A DNA stretch of 64,000 bases from Xenorhabdus szentirmaii DSM 16338 (lineage in GTDB: Bacteria > Pseudomonadota > Gammaproteobacteria > Enterobacterales > Enterobacteriaceae): the NCBI RefSeq assembly GCF_002632585.1, contig NZ_NIBV01000002.1:899909-963908 (forward strand), read 5' to 3'. A program made the position numbers and the translations under genes. The notes beneath the pieces are model-generated. The model was not told where the DNA came from and did not search any database. It saw only the letters and a list, made by a program, of their open reading frames with translations. This document shows positions 30,130 to 41,056 of this stretch, one piece after another. Each line of letters starts with the position of its first letter. The stretch's first letter is position 1.

Positions 30130-31371
30130 GTGTCTAAGCGTCGAGTAGTCGTGACCGGACTAGGCATGTTATCTCCTGTCGGCAACACAGTAGAATCTTC
30201 TTGGAATGCTGTTTGTGCAGGACAGAGTGGTATCGGCCTTATCGAACATTTTGACGCCTCTAACCATGCAACTAAGTTTGCAGGTGTGGTGAAGAATTTT
30301 AATCATGAAGATTTCAATATTTCGCGCAAAGATGCACGAAAAATGGATCTCTTCATTCAGTATGGTATTGCCGCAGGCATACAAGCCATTGCAGACTCAG
30401 GAATTGAAGTAACAGAAGCCAATGCTAGCCGCTTTGGTGCCGCTGTTGGTTCAGGTATTGGTGGTTTGGGGTTAATTGAAGAAAACCACAGCACATTGCT
30501 TTCGGCAGGACCGCGTAAGGTCAGCCCATTCTTTGTGCCTTCGACCATCATCAATATGGTGTCAGGTCATCTGAGCATTCTTTATGGTTTGCGTGGCCCG
30601 AGTATCTCCATTGCAACGGCTTGTACTTCTGGCGTACACAATATAGGTCATGCGGCGCGTATCATTGCTTACAATGATGCTGACATTATGCTGGCTGGTG
30701 GTGCAGAGAAGGCGAGTACAGAATTTGGCATTGCGGGATTCGGTGCTGCACGTGCATTATCGACCCGTAATGATGATCCTCAGGGAGCAAGTCGCCCTTG
30801 GGATAAAGACCGGGATGGTTTTGTGCTAGGTGATGGTGCGGGTGTTGTTGTTCTTGAAGAATATGAGCACGCTAAAAAGCGTGGAGCAAAAATTTATGCT
30901 GAAGTCGTTGGCTTTGGTATGAGTAGTGACGCTTATCATATGACTTCGCCTCCTGAAGATGGCGCTGGTGCTGCTTTAGCGATGGCAAATGCTCTGAAAG
31001 ATGCAGGCATTTCACCAGAGCAAGTGGGCTACATTAATGCTCATGGTACTTCAACACCAACCGGTGATTTGGCTGAAGCCCGTGCTGTGGAAACTGTTTT
31101 TGGTAAAGACACCAAAGTATTGGTAAGTTCTACCAAATCAATGACAGGTCACTTGCTGGGGGCTGCTGGTGCTGTTGAGTCCATCTTCACTATTCTTTCA
31201 TTGCGTGATCAAATTGTTCCTCCAACCATTAACTTGGAAAATCAGGATGAGAATTGTCACTTGGATTTAGTTCCGGGTGAAGCACGTAAAGTCGAGGATA
31301 TGGAATACGCATTATGTAACTCTTTCGGTTTCGGTGGCACCAATGGGTCATTGATTTTCCGCAAGATCTAA
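30130..31371 (+). CDS. fabF: 3-oxoacyl-ACP synthase II
   Basis: Elongating condensing enzyme, needed for temperature control of cis-vaccenate. 413 residues from a GTG (TGGAGG seven bases upstream), reading [17 protein letters not shown]. Catalytic Cys in [12 protein letters not shown] (about 163), His in [13 protein letters not shown] (about 303) and His in [13 protein letters not shown] (about 340). C-terminal [14 protein letters not shown]. Confidence 0.97.
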   Translation: MSKRRVVVTGLGMLSPVGNTVESSWNAVCAGQSGIGLIEHFDASNHATKFAGVVKNFNHEDFNISRKDARKMDLFIQYGIAAGIQAIADSGIEVTEANASRFGAAVGSGIGGLGLIEENHSTLLSAGPRKVSPFFVPSTIINMVSGHLSILYGLRGPSISIATACTSGVHNIGHAARIIAYNDADIMLAGGAEKASTEFGIAGFGAARALSTRNDDPQGASRPWDKDRDGFVLGDGAGVVVLEEYEHAKKRGAKIYAEVVGFGMSSDAYHMTSPPEDGAGAALAMANALKDAGISPEQVGYINAHGTSTPTGDLAEARAVETVFGKDTKVLVSSTKSMTGHLLGAAGAVESIFTILSLRDQIVPPTINLENQDENCHLDLVPGEARKVEDMEYALCNSFGFGGTNGSLIFRKI

Positions 31372-31387
31372 CATATTTTGTATTTGT

Positions 31388-31417
31388 AAAAGCCTCAACA
31401 TTTGTTGGGGCTTTTTT
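31388..31417 (+). terminator. terminator after fabF
   Basis: AAAAGCCTCAACA pairs with TGTTGGGGCTTTT (one G-U pair) and ends in a T-run. Confidence 0.9.
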
Positions 31418-31476
31418 ATAACTTTTCTTTAATAACTCAGATTATCAAGTCTTTTTATTGAAAATAAGAACTTAAA

Positions 31477-32304
31477 ATGACGTATTGGATTAACGGACAA
31501 CAGTGCGATCTTTTACCCGCTAGTGATCGCGCAATACAATTTGGTGATGGTTTCTTTACCACTATCAGGGTTGAACAAGGGCAAGCCGCGTTGTTGCCTT
31601 TGCATATAAAACGCTTGCAAAGAAGTGTGGAAAGACTGTTCATGCCAGCGCCGGATTGGTTTGGCTTAGAAGAACATATTAAACAAGTTGTAAGCGGGCA
31701 TGAATCAGGCGTTTTGAAAGTCATTCTTTCCCGGGGTACGGGAGGACGTGGTTATGGTTTTGATAGTACCGCGACACTGACTCAAATACTCTCTTTAAGC
31801 GCATACCCTGAACAGTATATTACCTTACGTCAAAAAGGGGCTTCATTGGCTCTTAGCCCTATTGCTATGGGGATCAACCCTCATCTGGCGGGTATCAAGC
31901 ACTTGAATCGCCTGGAACAAGTTTTGATAAAAAGATTTATCGGACAGGCCAAAGTGGATGAAGCCCTTGTGCTTGATAGTGATGGTTTATTAGTGGAGTG
32001 TTGTACAGCGAATATATTCTGGCGAAAAGGGAAGCAGGTTTATACACCTGAGCTTAATCAGTGTGGTGTTGAAGGGGTTATGCGGCAGAAGATAATCGAA
32101 TTGTTATCTGAAAGTGATTATAACTTGTCATATATAATGCGTTACCCTGAAGCATTGGCACATGCGGATGAAGTGATTATCTGCAATTCCTTGATGCCGG
32201 TGATCCCGGTAAATCAAATACAGGCACATGAAAACCAACCTGCATGGCACTATCAATCCAGAAACTTGTATGAGTATTTATTGCCTAACTGCTTAAAACC
32301 CTAA
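31477..32304 (+). CDS. pabC: aminodeoxychorismate lyase
   Basis: PLP enzyme that releases p-aminobenzoate from aminodeoxychorismate for folate synthesis. 275 residues, fold-type IV aminotransferase; SDRAIQFGDGFFTTIRV at the N-terminus, the PLP-lysine region NPHLAGIKHLNRLEQV, and DEALVLDSDGLLVECCTANIFW. First gene of the pabC-mltG-tmk-holB-ycfH run, as in E. coli. Confidence 0.94.
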   Translation: MTYWINGQQCDLLPASDRAIQFGDGFFTTIRVEQGQAALLPLHIKRLQRSVERLFMPAPDWFGLEEHIKQVVSGHESGVLKVILSRGTGGRGYGFDSTATLTQILSLSAYPEQYITLRQKGASLALSPIAMGINPHLAGIKHLNRLEQVLIKRFIGQAKVDEALVLDSDGLLVECCTANIFWRKGKQVYTPELNQCGVEGVMRQKIIELLSESDYNLSYIMRYPEALAHADEVIICNSLMPVIPVNQIQAHENQPAWHYQSRNLYEYLLPNCLKP

Positions 32305-32357
32305 TGGTTAGTAGACAACTGTTTAAATCTTAGCGACTAATTGCTCATCATTAAAAC

Positions 32358-33404
32358 ATGAATAAAAGTGATTATCGAATGAAACTAAAAAAGTGCTTTT
32401 TCATTCTATCTGTCTTGGTTATTGTCATTGCAGCGATAGTATTTTTCTCTTTTGCAACGAAACTAGAGAACTTTGCCAATCAAAAGATCAAGGTTAATCA
32501 AGAGATTATATTTACCGTGCCAGCAGGGACCGGACGGATAGGGATCGAGGCTTTATTACTTCAACATAATTTAATCGAAAATAATCAATTAGTACCGTGG
32601 TTGTTTCGGTTTAAACCAGAATTAGCGGAATTCAAGGCGGGAACTTATCGGCTAAAAAATGGGATGTCGTTAAAAGATGCCTTACAACTGTTTGCCAGTG
32701 GCAAAGAAGTTCAATTTACTATCCGCTTTATTGAAGGCAGCCGGCTGTCTGATTGGGCAAAAGTATTGCAGAATGCGCAGTATGTAAAGCATGAAACAGA
32801 AAATAAAACGCCGGAAGAATTCAATAAGGCTTTAGGCATGAAAGCCGGGGAATCTCTGGAAGGTTGGTTTTATCCGGATACCTATTCATATACTGCGGGC
32901 ACGAGTGATGTGAAATTACTCAAGCGGGCTCATGATAAAATGAAAATGCTGTTGCAACAAGAGTGGGATAACCGCGAAAAAAACCTGCCTTATAAAAATG
33001 CGTATGAAATGCTGATCATGGCATCCATCATTGAAAAAGAGACAGCCATTGAATCGGAGCGCACTAAAGTTGCCTCTGTATTTGTGAACCGGTTACGCTT
33101 AAAGATGCGGTTACAAACTGATCCGACCGTTATTTATGGATTGGGAGAAAAATATACGGGAACGATTTTTCGCAGCAATCTTAATGCGTTTACACCCTAT
33201 AATACCTATATGATTGACGGGTTACCCCCAACGCCGATTGCTATGCCGGGTTTGGCTTCGATCAAGGCGGCGGCACATCCTGCGGTTACAGAATATTTAT
33301 ACTTTGTCGCGAATGGCGACGGTGGCCATACATTTACCACCAACTTGATAGCACATAATAAGGCGGTAAGCATTTATCGTCAGAGGTTAAAACAGAATAA
33401 ATGA
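32358..33404 (+). CDS. mltG: endolytic peptidoglycan transglycosylase MltG
   Basis: Inner-membrane YceG-family enzyme that cuts nascent glycan strands and ends their growth. 348 residues; one N-terminal membrane segment (about 13-33), then a LysM-like region ([16 protein letters not shown]) and the catalytic YceG core with Glu in [17 protein letters not shown] and [21 protein letters not shown]. An in-frame ATG at 32379 is an alternative start. Overlaps tmk by four bases. Confidence 0.94.
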   Translation: MNKSDYRMKLKKCFFILSVLVIVIAAIVFFSFATKLENFANQKIKVNQEIIFTVPAGTGRIGIEALLLQHNLIENNQLVPWLFRFKPELAEFKAGTYRLKNGMSLKDALQLFASGKEVQFTIRFIEGSRLSDWAKVLQNAQYVKHETENKTPEEFNKALGMKAGESLEGWFYPDTYSYTAGTSDVKLLKRAHDKMKMLLQQEWDNREKNLPYKNAYEMLIMASIIEKETAIESERTKVASVFVNRLRLKMRLQTDPTVIYGLGEKYTGTIFRSNLNAFTPYNTYMIDGLPPTPIAMPGLASIKAAAHPAVTEYLYFVANGDGGHTFTTNLIAHNKAVSIYRQRLKQNK

Positions 33405-34042
33405 ATAGCAAATTTATTGTCATTGAAGGGCTTGAGGGCGCCGGAAAAACAACAGCAATTCAAACAGTAATGGAGACATTACAACAGCATGGCATTTCTG
33501 ATCTGATTCTTACTCGTGAACCTGGTGGTACACCGTTGGCAGAAAAATTACGCGAGTTGATTAAACAAGGTGTTGAGGGAGAATTACTGACGGATAAAGC
33601 AGAAGTATTAATGATTTATGCTGCGAGAGTTCAGTTGGTAGAAAATGTAATTAAGCCTGCTTTGTCTAACGGAAAATGGGTTATCGGTGATAGACATGAT
33701 CTGTCCTCCCAAGCCTATCAAGGGGGAGGGCGTGGTATTGACCAGAACTTGATGGCGTCATTGCGCGAAGCTGCTTTGGGTGATTTCTATCCGGATTTGA
33801 CTGTCTATCTTGACTTACCTCCGGAGATTGGCTTGCAGCGTGCTCGTGAGCGTGGTGAATTGGATCGCATTGAAAAAGAATCGTTGGATTTTTTCCACCG
33901 TACCCGTGAAAGGTATCTGGAACTTGTAAAGAAAGATCGCAGAATAAAAAAAGTGGATGCTACGCAACCATTAAGCAAGGTTCAGGATGATATCCGTCAA
34001 GTTGTATCACAGTGGCTGCAAGAACAGGAACAATTGGTATGA
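33401..34042 (+). CDS. tmk: thymidylate kinase
   Basis: Phosphorylates dTMP to dTDP. 213 residues with P-loop [10 protein letters not shown] (about 9-18), [15 protein letters not shown], the DR motif in [17 protein letters not shown], and a lid region [12 protein letters not shown]. Four-base overlaps with mltG and holB show translational coupling. Confidence 0.97.
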   Translation: MNSKFIVIEGLEGAGKTTAIQTVMETLQQHGISDLILTREPGGTPLAEKLRELIKQGVEGELLTDKAEVLMIYAARVQLVENVIKPALSNGKWVIGDRHDLSSQAYQGGGRGIDQNLMASLREAALGDFYPDLTVYLDLPPEIGLQRARERGELDRIEKESLDFFHRTRERYLELVKKDRRIKKVDATQPLSKVQDDIRQVVSQWLQEQEQLV

Positions 34043-35034
34043 GTTGGTACCCGTGGCTTAATCATGGATATCGCCAGTTAGTTGAGGCTCATCAACAAGG
34101 GCGGGGTCATCATGCTATTTTGCTTCATGCTCATGAAGGAACCGGGGCAGATGCGTTTGTGTATGGATTGAGTCGCTGGTTAATGTGTCAGGACAGGCAG
34201 GGCATGAAAAGTTGTGGCAAATGCCATGGTTGTCACCTGATGTTGGCAGAAACGCATTCTGACTGGCATGTTCTGGTTCCTGAAAAAGGAAAAAATACTA
34301 TTGGCGTGGATTCTGTGCGCCAGCTCAGTGAAAAACTCTATGAATATTCTCAGCAGGGAGGGGCGAAAATTGTTTGGGTGCCATCAACAGAATCTCTGAC
34401 TGATGCTGCGTCCAATGCGTTGCTGAAAACATTGGAAGAACCTCCCCAGAATACGTATTTCCTGCTGAGATGCTTGAATCCGGTAAATGTATTGGCAACA
34501 TTGCGTAGCCGTTGTTTTTACTACTTTCTTTCTGCCCCTGAAATCTCTGTGGGGCTTTATTGGCTGCGAAACCAATTTCCGGCTATATCTACATTGGATA
34601 TACAAACAGCATTAAAACTTTCACAAGGCGCGCCATTGGCTGCCAAACAGTTACTTCAGACTGAAAAGTGGCAGCAGAGGAACGCGTTTTGTCAGGCAAT
34701 TGAACAAGCATTGAGTAAGTGTGATACCCTGTCACTTTTACCGTTGTTAAATCGCGATGATGTGCAGCAATCTTTGTTCTGGTTGATCAGTTTGTTATCC
34801 GATGCGGCGAAATGGCGGCATCACGCAAAGAATTACTGTGTTAACCAAGATCAGCTGGTTTTGGTTCATCGCCTTGCACTTTCTCAGAGTGCGGAAGCAT
34901 TATTAAGAACCATTGATGACTGGATGCATTGTCGTCATCAATTATTATCTGTGGTGGGCATTAATAGAGAACTGTTGCTGACAGAGCAATTACTCAATTG
35001 GGAAAAGAACCTTGGCCCGGTGTCCAACCAATGA
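34039..35034 (+). CDS. holB: DNA polymerase III delta' subunit
   Basis: Clamp-loader subunit, 331 residues. Start [14 protein letters not shown] at 34039 overlaps the tmk stop by four bases. The AAA+ fold has a degenerate P-loop ([17 protein letters not shown]) and a zinc knuckle of four Cys ([16 protein letters not shown]), then [19 protein letters not shown] with the sensor region LRSRCF. Like E. coli delta', it should bind but not hydrolyse ATP. Confidence 0.95.
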   Translation: MSWYPWLNHGYRQLVEAHQQGRGHHAILLHAHEGTGADAFVYGLSRWLMCQDRQGMKSCGKCHGCHLMLAETHSDWHVLVPEKGKNTIGVDSVRQLSEKLYEYSQQGGAKIVWVPSTESLTDAASNALLKTLEEPPQNTYFLLRCLNPVNVLATLRSRCFYYFLSAPEISVGLYWLRNQFPAISTLDIQTALKLSQGAPLAAKQLLQTEKWQQRNAFCQAIEQALSKCDTLSLLPLLNRDDVQQSLFWLISLLSDAAKWRHHAKNYCVNQDQLVLVHRLALSQSAEALLRTIDDWMHCRHQLLSVVGINRELLLTEQLLNWEKNLGPVSNQ

Positions 35035-35073
35035 AGGATATACCTCAATCACTTATTTAGATACGAGTATATT

Positions 35074-35853
35074 ATGTTTTTAGTTGATTCTCATTGCCAT
35101 CTTGATTGCCTTGATTATGAAAAACTGCATGAAAGTGTGGATAATGTTGTGGCAAAAGCGGCGGAACGGGATGTGAAATATCTGCTGGCAGTGGCGACAA
35201 CATTGCCTGGTTTCCAGCAAATGAAAAATTTCATAGGCAAACGGGAAAACGTGGCTTATTCCTGTGGTATTCATCCATTGAATTTGGATGAGGGATATGA
35301 TTTTGGTGAACTTGCCCGGCTGGCTGAGGATACAGACGTGATTGCTCTGGGGGAGACTGGTCTGGATTATTATTATCAGAAAGAAAATGCTGAACTCCAG
35401 AGAACCTCATTCCGCGAACACATCCGAATCGGCCGTAAATTAAACAAACCCGTGATCGTACATACCCGTGACGCGAGAGACGATACATTGATGGTCCTGC
35501 GGGAAGAAAACGTACAAGAATGTGGTGGTGTACTGCATTGTTTTACGGAAGATAAAGAAACGGCAAGAGCTTTACTTGATTTGGGTTTTTATATTTCTTT
35601 TTCCGGCATTGTCACTTTTCGCAATGCAGAACAAATCCGTGAAGCGGCAAAATTTGTGCCGCTTGATCGTATTTTGGTAGAAACTGATTCACCTTATCTG
35701 GCGCCTGTTCCACACCGTGGAAAACAGAACCAGCCAGCTTATGTGCGTGATGTTGCTGAATATATGGCGGTTCTGAAAGGTGTCAGTCTTGATGAATTGG
35801 CTAAAGTGACTACAAAAAACTTCTGTGAATTATTTCATGTTGATATTAAATAA
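35074..35853 (+). CDS. ycfH: TatD-family metal-dependent hydrolase YcfH
   Basis: TIM-barrel hydrolase of the TatD DNase family, 259 residues. Metal ligands lie in VDSHCHLD at the start, GETGLDYYY, VHTRDARDDT, LHCFTED and ETDSPYLAPVPHRGK. Family members show 3'-5' DNase activity; the cellular role of YcfH is unsettled. It ends the pabC-holB operon. In E. coli ptsG and fhuE lie between this gene and hinT; here they are absent. Confidence 0.94.
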   Translation: MFLVDSHCHLDCLDYEKLHESVDNVVAKAAERDVKYLLAVATTLPGFQQMKNFIGKRENVAYSCGIHPLNLDEGYDFGELARLAEDTDVIALGETGLDYYYQKENAELQRTSFREHIRIGRKLNKPVIVHTRDARDDTLMVLREENVQECGGVLHCFTEDKETARALLDLGFYISFSGIVTFRNAEQIREAAKFVPLDRILVETDSPYLAPVPHRGKQNQPAYVRDVAEYMAVLKGVSLDELAKVTTKNFCELFHVDIK

Positions 35854-35880
35854 AACTAAACGGTAGAAAGGAGAATTAAA

Positions 35881-36231
35881 ATGGCAGAAGAAACTATTTT
35901 TAGTAAAATTATTCGTCGTGAAATTCCTGCTGATATTATTTATCAGGATGATTTAGTCACAGCATTTCGGGATATTTCACCTCAGGCACCCACCCATATT
36001 CTTATTATACCGAATGTACTGATCCCGACAGTGAACGATATTACTGAGGATCATGAATCTGCACTGGGTCGCCTATTTACAGTCGCAGCAAAGATAGCAA
36101 AAGATGAAGGCATTGCGGAAGACGGTTATCGCTTGATTATGAACTGTAATCGCCATTCAGGTCAGGAAGTATTCCACATTCATATGCATTTGGTTGGTGG
36201 TCGCCCATTGGGTCCACTGCTGGCAAAATAA
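35881..36231 (+). CDS. hinT: purine nucleoside phosphoramidase HinT
   Basis: 116-residue HIT-domain hydrolase that splits AMP-lysine and other phosphoramidates. Catalytic triad histidines in [15 protein letters not shown] near the C-terminus; N-terminal [27 protein letters not shown] precedes the ATG. Confidence 0.96.
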   Translation: MAEETIFSKIIRREIPADIIYQDDLVTAFRDISPQAPTHILIIPNVLIPTVNDITEDHESALGRLFTVAAKIAKDEGIAEDGYRLIMNCNRHSGQEVFHIHMHLVGGRPLGPLLAK

Positions 36232-36410
36232 TAGACTGAGAAAGTCACGTTATTCACAAGATGCCTGTGCCTAATGGAGTTCAGGTTGCATTATGGTGGC
36301 AAGGGAACGACAAATTCGTTCCCGGCGAATTTACCCGGCCAACAAAGAGGCAATCTGAAAAACGCAGGGTATAAGGGTATATAAGGTAGGGATGTAACTG
36401 GGGTAGGTTA

Positions 36411-37001
36411 ATGAAAAGAATTCTCTTTGTTTTATTATCAGTAATGCTGCTGGCGAGCTGTACCCTTGATATCAAGGAACAACCGTCTGCTCCGGTTACA
36501 CCTGTGGAGCCGGAGAAAAAACCGGAGCAGCCGACGACAGAGCCATTGAAAACAGTTCCCCAACAACCTAAATTGGATTCTTCTCTTAATTGGAATACGG
36601 TTGTTCAACCATTGGTTGAGCGGATGATAAATGCGAATGGGGTGGAAAAAGGGAAGTTATTGCTCGTTGATTTTGTTAAAAATAACACGACGGGTTCTTT
36701 ACAAACCTTGAAAGCGACAGATGCAATAACCAATGTCGTCAGTAGCAAACAATTCTTTCAGGTTGTGTCGAAATCCCAAGCTCATGTCGCCAGACAAGCG
36801 CTGGGGTTATCATTGGAAGATAGTTTGGGATCGCGTACTAAATCCATTGGATTGGCGCGTTATTTGAATGCTGATTATGTTCTCTATTCTGTAGTTTCTG
36901 CTGATTCTGGCGATAATAGTGGGCGTAACATCGAGATGCAGCTTATGTTCGTTAAAACGGGTGAAATACTCTGGTCAGGCCATAGTGACATCAAAGAATA
37001 A
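36411..37001 (+). CDS. lpoB: penicillin-binding protein activator LpoB
   Basis: Outer-membrane lipoprotein that stimulates PBP1B. 196 residues with a lipoprotein signal (KRILFVLLSVMLLASC, lipidated Cys about 17), a Pro/Glu-rich linker of roughly 45 residues that spans the periplasm, and the globular PBP1B-binding domain (GKLLLVDFVKNNTTGSLQ onward). Slightly shorter than E. coli LpoB (213), mostly in the linker. ycfL, which precedes it in E. coli, is missing. Confidence 0.93.
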   Translation: MKRILFVLLSVMLLASCTLDIKEQPSAPVTPVEPEKKPEQPTTEPLKTVPQQPKLDSSLNWNTVVQPLVERMINANGVEKGKLLLVDFVKNNTTGSLQTLKATDAITNVVSSKQFFQVVSKSQAHVARQALGLSLEDSLGSRTKSIGLARYLNADYVLYSVVSADSGDNSGRNIEMQLMFVKTGEILWSGHSDIKE

Positions 37002-37842
37002 TCATCTTTTGTTGAAAGCGTTGCATCTACAGTGGCCTGATATTCCAACAGACTCATGGAAAATTAGGCCATTAACGGGGTTAACACAGGCAAGTTACTA
37101 TATTACTGGTATACGTCAGATGGTTGGGCGGGCACAAACACCATTCAGTAAAACATTAGGTGTTAATCGTCATCGAGAAAATAAAATATTACGTAACTTA
37201 TCCATTACAGGAATATCACCTAAAGTGATCGCCATGTGTGGCTCTTGGTTATTTTTGGAATGGTTGCAGGGAACGAAGATAGCATCAGAGATATTCAGTT
37301 CACCAGCATTACAATACTCTTTGGCTCAATCTATTGCCCTTCTTCATAATCAACCCAGATTGGGATATCCCCTTCAACTCAAACAACAAATTGCTTTTCA
37401 ATGGCAGCAGATTGACCGACGGCGTTTATCTCCGGGTTGGTTACGATTGCATAAATATTTTATGGCAACTAAGCTTCCAGAAGCTTTAAAGATAGCACCA
37501 GCTCATATGGACATTCATCCTGATAACGTGCTGATGACCGAAGAGGGGTTAAAGCTGATTGATTGGGAATATGCCGCTGATGTCGATATTGGCTTCTCAT
37601 TGGCTGTATTATTTATGGGGAACCAATGGAATGAAATACAGCAGCAAACATTTTTAGATTATTATTGCCTTCAGGCATCAGGATACTCTGATATTAAACA
37701 ATTAAAATTGCATATTGAGCAGTGGAAGCCCTGGGTTAATTATATGGCTTTGATGTGGTATGAAGTCCGCTGGCAGCAAACCAAAGAACCCCAATTTTTA
37801 TCCTTGGCGCATCCCTTGCGCCATGCTTTTAAATTGACTTAA
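36985..37842 (+). CDS. thiK: thiamine kinase
   Basis: Phosphorylates thiamine in salvage. About 285 residues of the aminoglycoside-phosphotransferase/choline-kinase fold: catalytic loop AHMDIHPDNVL and metal-binding LKLIDWEYAADVD. The N-terminal part is less like E. coli ThiK. Start placed at a GTG (36985), overlapping lpoB by 17 bases; this is uncertain as no strong ribosome site is seen. Position between lpoB and nagZ is conserved. Confidence 0.88.
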   Translation: MTSKNNHLLLKALHLQWPDIPTDSWKIRPLTGLTQASYYITGIRQMVGRAQTPFSKTLGVNRHRENKILRNLSITGISPKVIAMCGSWLFLEWLQGTKIASEIFSSPALQYSLAQSIALLHNQPRLGYPLQLKQQIAFQWQQIDRRRLSPGWLRLHKYFMATKLPEALKIAPAHMDIHPDNVLMTEEGLKLIDWEYAADVDIGFSLAVLFMGNQWNEIQQQTFLDYYCLQASGYSDIKQLKLHIEQWKPWVNYMALMWYEVRWQQTKEPQFLSLAHPLRHAFKLT

Positions 37843-37903
37843 TAAACTTAAATACAATAGTAATTAAATCGATAGAAATTAATGCAAAGAAGCGAGGAAT
37901 CCT

Positions 37904-38914
37904 ATGGGTCCAGTAATGTTAGATGTTGTTGGCTATGAATTGGATAGTGAAGAACGCGAAATCTTACAACATCCATTAGTGGGCGGTTTAATTCTGTTTA
38001 CCCGCAATTTCCACGATACAAAACAGTTACGTGAATTAGTTCGCCAAATTCGTAAAGCTTCCCGCCATCGCCTGATTATTGCTGTTGATCAGGAAGGAGG
38101 GCGGGTTCAGCGTTTTCATGAGGGCTTTACGCGTTTACCAGCAGCGCAATCTTTTGCTTGTATGAATGATATGCAAATGGGAGCTCATTTGGCAGAAGAG
38201 TCAGGTTGGTTGATGGCATCAGAAATGATTGCGATGGACATTGACATTAGCTTTGCACCTGTCTTGGATTTGGGACATAAATGTACGGCAATCGGTGAAC
38301 GCGCATTTCACGAAGAGCTTGAACCTGCAATGATGATGGCTGAAAGGTTCATTAAAGGCATGCATACCGCAGGAATGAAATCAACGGGAAAACATTTTCC
38401 GGGACATGGGGCCGTTATGGAAGACTCCCATAAAGAAACACCCAGGGATAATCGCTCAATGGATACTATCCGTTGCCATGATATGGCGATTTTCCAAGAT
38501 TTTATCCGGCGTAATTTATTGGATGCAATTATGCCGGCCCATGTTATTTATTCCCAGATCGATCACCGTCCTGCGAGTGGTTCGCCGTATTGGTTGCAAT
38601 CGGTATTGCGTCAGGAATTGGGGTTTGAAGGTGTGATTTTTTCCGATGATTTATCTATGAAAGGTGCGGCAATCATGGGGAATTATGCTGAACGGGCAAA
38701 AGCCTCATTAGATGCCGGATGTGACATGATTCTGGTATGTAATGATCGTGATGGTGCGGTTAGCGTCTTGGATAGCTTGCCCCAACTCCATTCAGAGAGA
38801 GTGGCACGGTTATATCATCACGGAAAACAATTCAGTTTGGAGGAATTACAAAAATCTGAGCGTTGGCAGCAGGCTAATAAGTCATTACATGATTTGTGTG
38901 AAAAATGGCAATAA
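37904..38914 (+). CDS. nagZ: beta-N-acetylhexosaminidase NagZ
   Basis: Cytoplasmic glycoside hydrolase family 3 enzyme of peptidoglycan recycling; removes GlcNAc from anhydro-muropeptides. 336 residues with [14 protein letters not shown], the substrate and acid/base loop [17 protein letters not shown], and the nucleophile Asp in [13 protein letters not shown]. In E. coli ycfP follows; here the next gene is ndh. Confidence 0.95.
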   Translation: MGPVMLDVVGYELDSEEREILQHPLVGGLILFTRNFHDTKQLRELVRQIRKASRHRLIIAVDQEGGRVQRFHEGFTRLPAAQSFACMNDMQMGAHLAEESGWLMASEMIAMDIDISFAPVLDLGHKCTAIGERAFHEELEPAMMMAERFIKGMHTAGMKSTGKHFPGHGAVMEDSHKETPRDNRSMDTIRCHDMAIFQDFIRRNLLDAIMPAHVIYSQIDHRPASGSPYWLQSVLRQELGFEGVIFSDDLSMKGAAIMGNYAERAKASLDAGCDMILVCNDRDGAVSVLDSLPQLHSERVARLYHHGKQFSLEELQKSERWQQANKSLHDLCEKWQ

Positions 38915-39030
38915 TTTGAATCAACAGTGCTGTTCTCCCCAACAGACCCTGAATTGCAGGTTAATGTAGTGGCACCAATTTTGCCATATGGCAGTTTTAT
39001 GGCAGAAGGATAGCCCTACTTACATTCATT

Positions 39031-39078
39031 AGCAAAGTACATATCCAGCAAAGTACATACCTAGCAAAGTACACACCA
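39031..39078. repeat. three tandem 16-bp repeats
   Basis: Units AGCAAAGTACATATCC, AGCAAAGTACATACCT and AGCAAAGTACACACCA follow one another without spacer. Confidence 0.93.
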
Positions 39079-39110
39079 GGAATAAGATCACTATTGATGT
39101 TCTTATTCCT
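39078..39110. repeat. 10-bp inverted repeat next to the tandem repeats
   Basis: AGGAATAAGA and TCTTATTCCT are separated by 13 bases. No T-run follows, so it is not a clear terminator. Confidence 0.7.
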
Positions 39111-39252
39111 GATTCTGATGTCTTTGACTTTATGCCCTTTTTATCCTCCACCGCAGTTAAACAAGTCGATTAAGTGCATTTAAGGTGTTTATTCACATAA
39201 TGTTAACATTGTAAATGCTGATTATTCATAAATCAGATTTAAGTCTAATTAA

Positions 39253-39266
39253 TTGAAAAACATCAT
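39253..39266 (+). promoter_or_regulatory. candidate FNR box in ndh promoter
   Basis: TTGAAAAACATCAT matches eight of ten conserved bases of TTGAT-N4-ATCAA. E. coli ndh is repressed by FNR without oxygen, so the context fits, but the site is 224 bases before the start codon. Confidence 0.35.
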
Positions 39267-39489
39267 ACAAATTTTGTGATTGATGTCTAATTAATCAAAA
39301 GAGTTTGATTGTGGCTATTTTTGGTATGACCAACTGACCTGCCATGATATTCTGGAGATATTTACAGCATGAAATTTGTTTAATCTGATGTTATTTAAGG
39401 ACGTTATTTAGCTTTTATTTAAAAAAGTAAGTTTAACACCTTACATAACATTAGTTCATAACATTAGTTGTATTTTCAGTGGGGTAGTC

Positions 39490-40794
39490 ATGACAACGCC
39501 AAAGACAAGAATTGTCATCATTGGTGGGGGTGCTGGTGGTTTAGAACTGGCAACACGTTTGGGGCATAAATTGGGGCGTAAGCAAAAAGCCGAAATTACT
39601 TTGGTGGATCGCAACAACAGCCATTTATGGAAACCATTATTACATGAAGTAGCAACGGGCTCTCTTGATGATGGCGTTGATGCATTGAGTTACTTAGCTC
39701 ATGGCAGTAACCATCATTTCAATTTCCAGTTAGGTACGTTGACGAGTATTAATCGTGACGAGAAGAAAATAACTCTGGCTGAGATCCGTGATGAAGATAG
39801 TGACTTATTAGTCCCGGAGCGTGAACTGGCTTATGATATTCTTGTCATGGCATTGGGCAGTCAATCGAATGATTTCGGCACCGCCGGTGTCAAAGAAAAC
39901 TGCATTTTCCTTGATAACCCGCATCAGGCGCACCGTTTCCATAATGAAATGCTGAATTTGTTCCTGAAATATTCTGCAAACCAATGTGCAGAAGAAAAGG
40001 TAAATATTGCGATTGTTGGTGGTGGAGCGACAGGGGTCGAGCTTTCAGCTGAGCTGTATAATGCGGTTAAGCAACTGAACAGTTACGGTTTTGAAAGCCT
40101 GAGCACAGATGCATTGAATGTGACACTGGTTGAGGCTGGTGAGCGAATTTTGCCTGCATTGCCAACCCGTATTTCTAGTGCTGCCCATCAAGAGTTGACT
40201 AAACTGGGTGTTAAAGTCTTAACTAAAACGATGGTTACCAGTGCTGATGAGCATGGCCTGAATACAAAAGATGGAGAGCAGATCAAAGCATCCCTGATGG
40301 TTTGGGCTGCGGGTATCAAGGCACCTGATTTTATGAAAGACATTGGTGGGTTGGAAACAAACCGCATTAACCAGTTAGTTGTAAAATCCACTTTGCAAAC
40401 GACTCTGGATGAGCATATTTTTGCGATAGGTGACTGTGCGTCATGTCCTAAAAAAGAGGGTGGTTTTGTTCCTCCTCGTGCCCAGTCTGCTCATCAAATG
40501 GCAAGCCGTTGTTATGACAACATCTTGGCGTTATTGAATAAAAAACCATTGAAAGAATATGTCTATAAAGATCATGGTTCATTGGTTTCATTGTCTAAGT
40601 TCAGTACAGTTGGCAGCCTGATGGGGAACTTGATGCGTGGCTCACTGATGGTAGAAGGCCGCATTGCCCGTGTGGTTTATATTTCTTTGTATCGCATGCA
40701 TCAGGTGGCTTTACATGGATATATTAAAACTGGTCTGATGATGTTGGTTGGTGGAATTAACCGTGTCATTCGCCCAAGGTTGAAATTACATTAA
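39490..40794 (+). CDS. ndh: NADH dehydrogenase II
   Basis: Single-subunit, non-proton-pumping NADH:quinone oxidoreductase on the inner face of the membrane. 434 residues with the FAD-binding loop [16 protein letters not shown] (about 9-24), the NADH-binding loop [15 protein letters not shown] near residue 177, and the second FAD motif HIFAIGDCA. The C-terminal amphipathic part ([17 protein letters not shown]) anchors it to the membrane. Confidence 0.96.
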   Translation: MTTPKTRIVIIGGGAGGLELATRLGHKLGRKQKAEITLVDRNNSHLWKPLLHEVATGSLDDGVDALSYLAHGSNHHFNFQLGTLTSINRDEKKITLAEIRDEDSDLLVPERELAYDILVMALGSQSNDFGTAGVKENCIFLDNPHQAHRFHNEMLNLFLKYSANQCAEEKVNIAIVGGGATGVELSAELYNAVKQLNSYGFESLSTDALNVTLVEAGERILPALPTRISSAAHQELTKLGVKVLTKTMVTSADEHGLNTKDGEQIKASLMVWAAGIKAPDFMKDIGGLETNRINQLVVKSTLQTTLDEHIFAIGDCASCPKKEGGFVPPRAQSAHQMASRCYDNILALLNKKPLKEYVYKDHGSLVSLSKFSTVGSLMGNLMRGSLMVEGRIARVVYISLYRMHQVALHGYIKTGLMMLVGGINRVIRPRLKLH

Positions 40795-40805
40795 TTAGTA
40801 ATTGG

Positions 40806-40850
40806 GTGGTTCATTCGTGGTGAGGATAATTCACTTGAATGGGCCACTTT
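40806..40850 (+). terminator. likely terminator after ndh
   Basis: GTGGTTCATTC pairs with GAATGGGCCAC over 11 bp (two G-U pairs) with a 20-base loop; only a short T-run follows. Confidence 0.5.
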
Positions 40851-40995
40851 CTCATATTACATATATTGTTATACGTACCATAATTATTCTTCTCTAAATT
40901 CATCCTGTTTATTTACTATAATGAATAAGTTTAATTTAATGTGAATAAAGCCAATTAACTTAATTAACTCATTGTTTTATGTGTTTTTTATGTGA

Positions 40996-41025
40996 TTGAC
41001 TTGTCGCTGTATTCATGTATATATA
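40996..41025 (+). promoter_or_regulatory. sigma-70-like promoter upstream of umoD-like gene
   Basis: TTGACT and TATATA are separated by 18 bases. Transcription from here would give the umoD-like gene a leader of about 400 bases. Confidence 0.45.
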
Positions 41026-41056
41026 ACGGTAGTAGAGTAAGGTAAATAACATAAGT

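Larger units (their letters stand above)
38915..39489. other. 575-bp gap before ndh
   Basis: No gene is recognised; ycfP of E. coli is absent. The stretch holds three tandem 16-bp repeats, a 10-bp palindrome and an AT-rich ndh promoter region with a candidate FNR box. Confidence 0.6.

Noticed and set aside
36261-36374. 37-codon ORF MPVPNGVQVALWWQGNDKFV... before lpoB
   Set aside because: Looks protein-like but has no ribosome site and no resemblance to YcfL that I can defend; kept out of the feature list.
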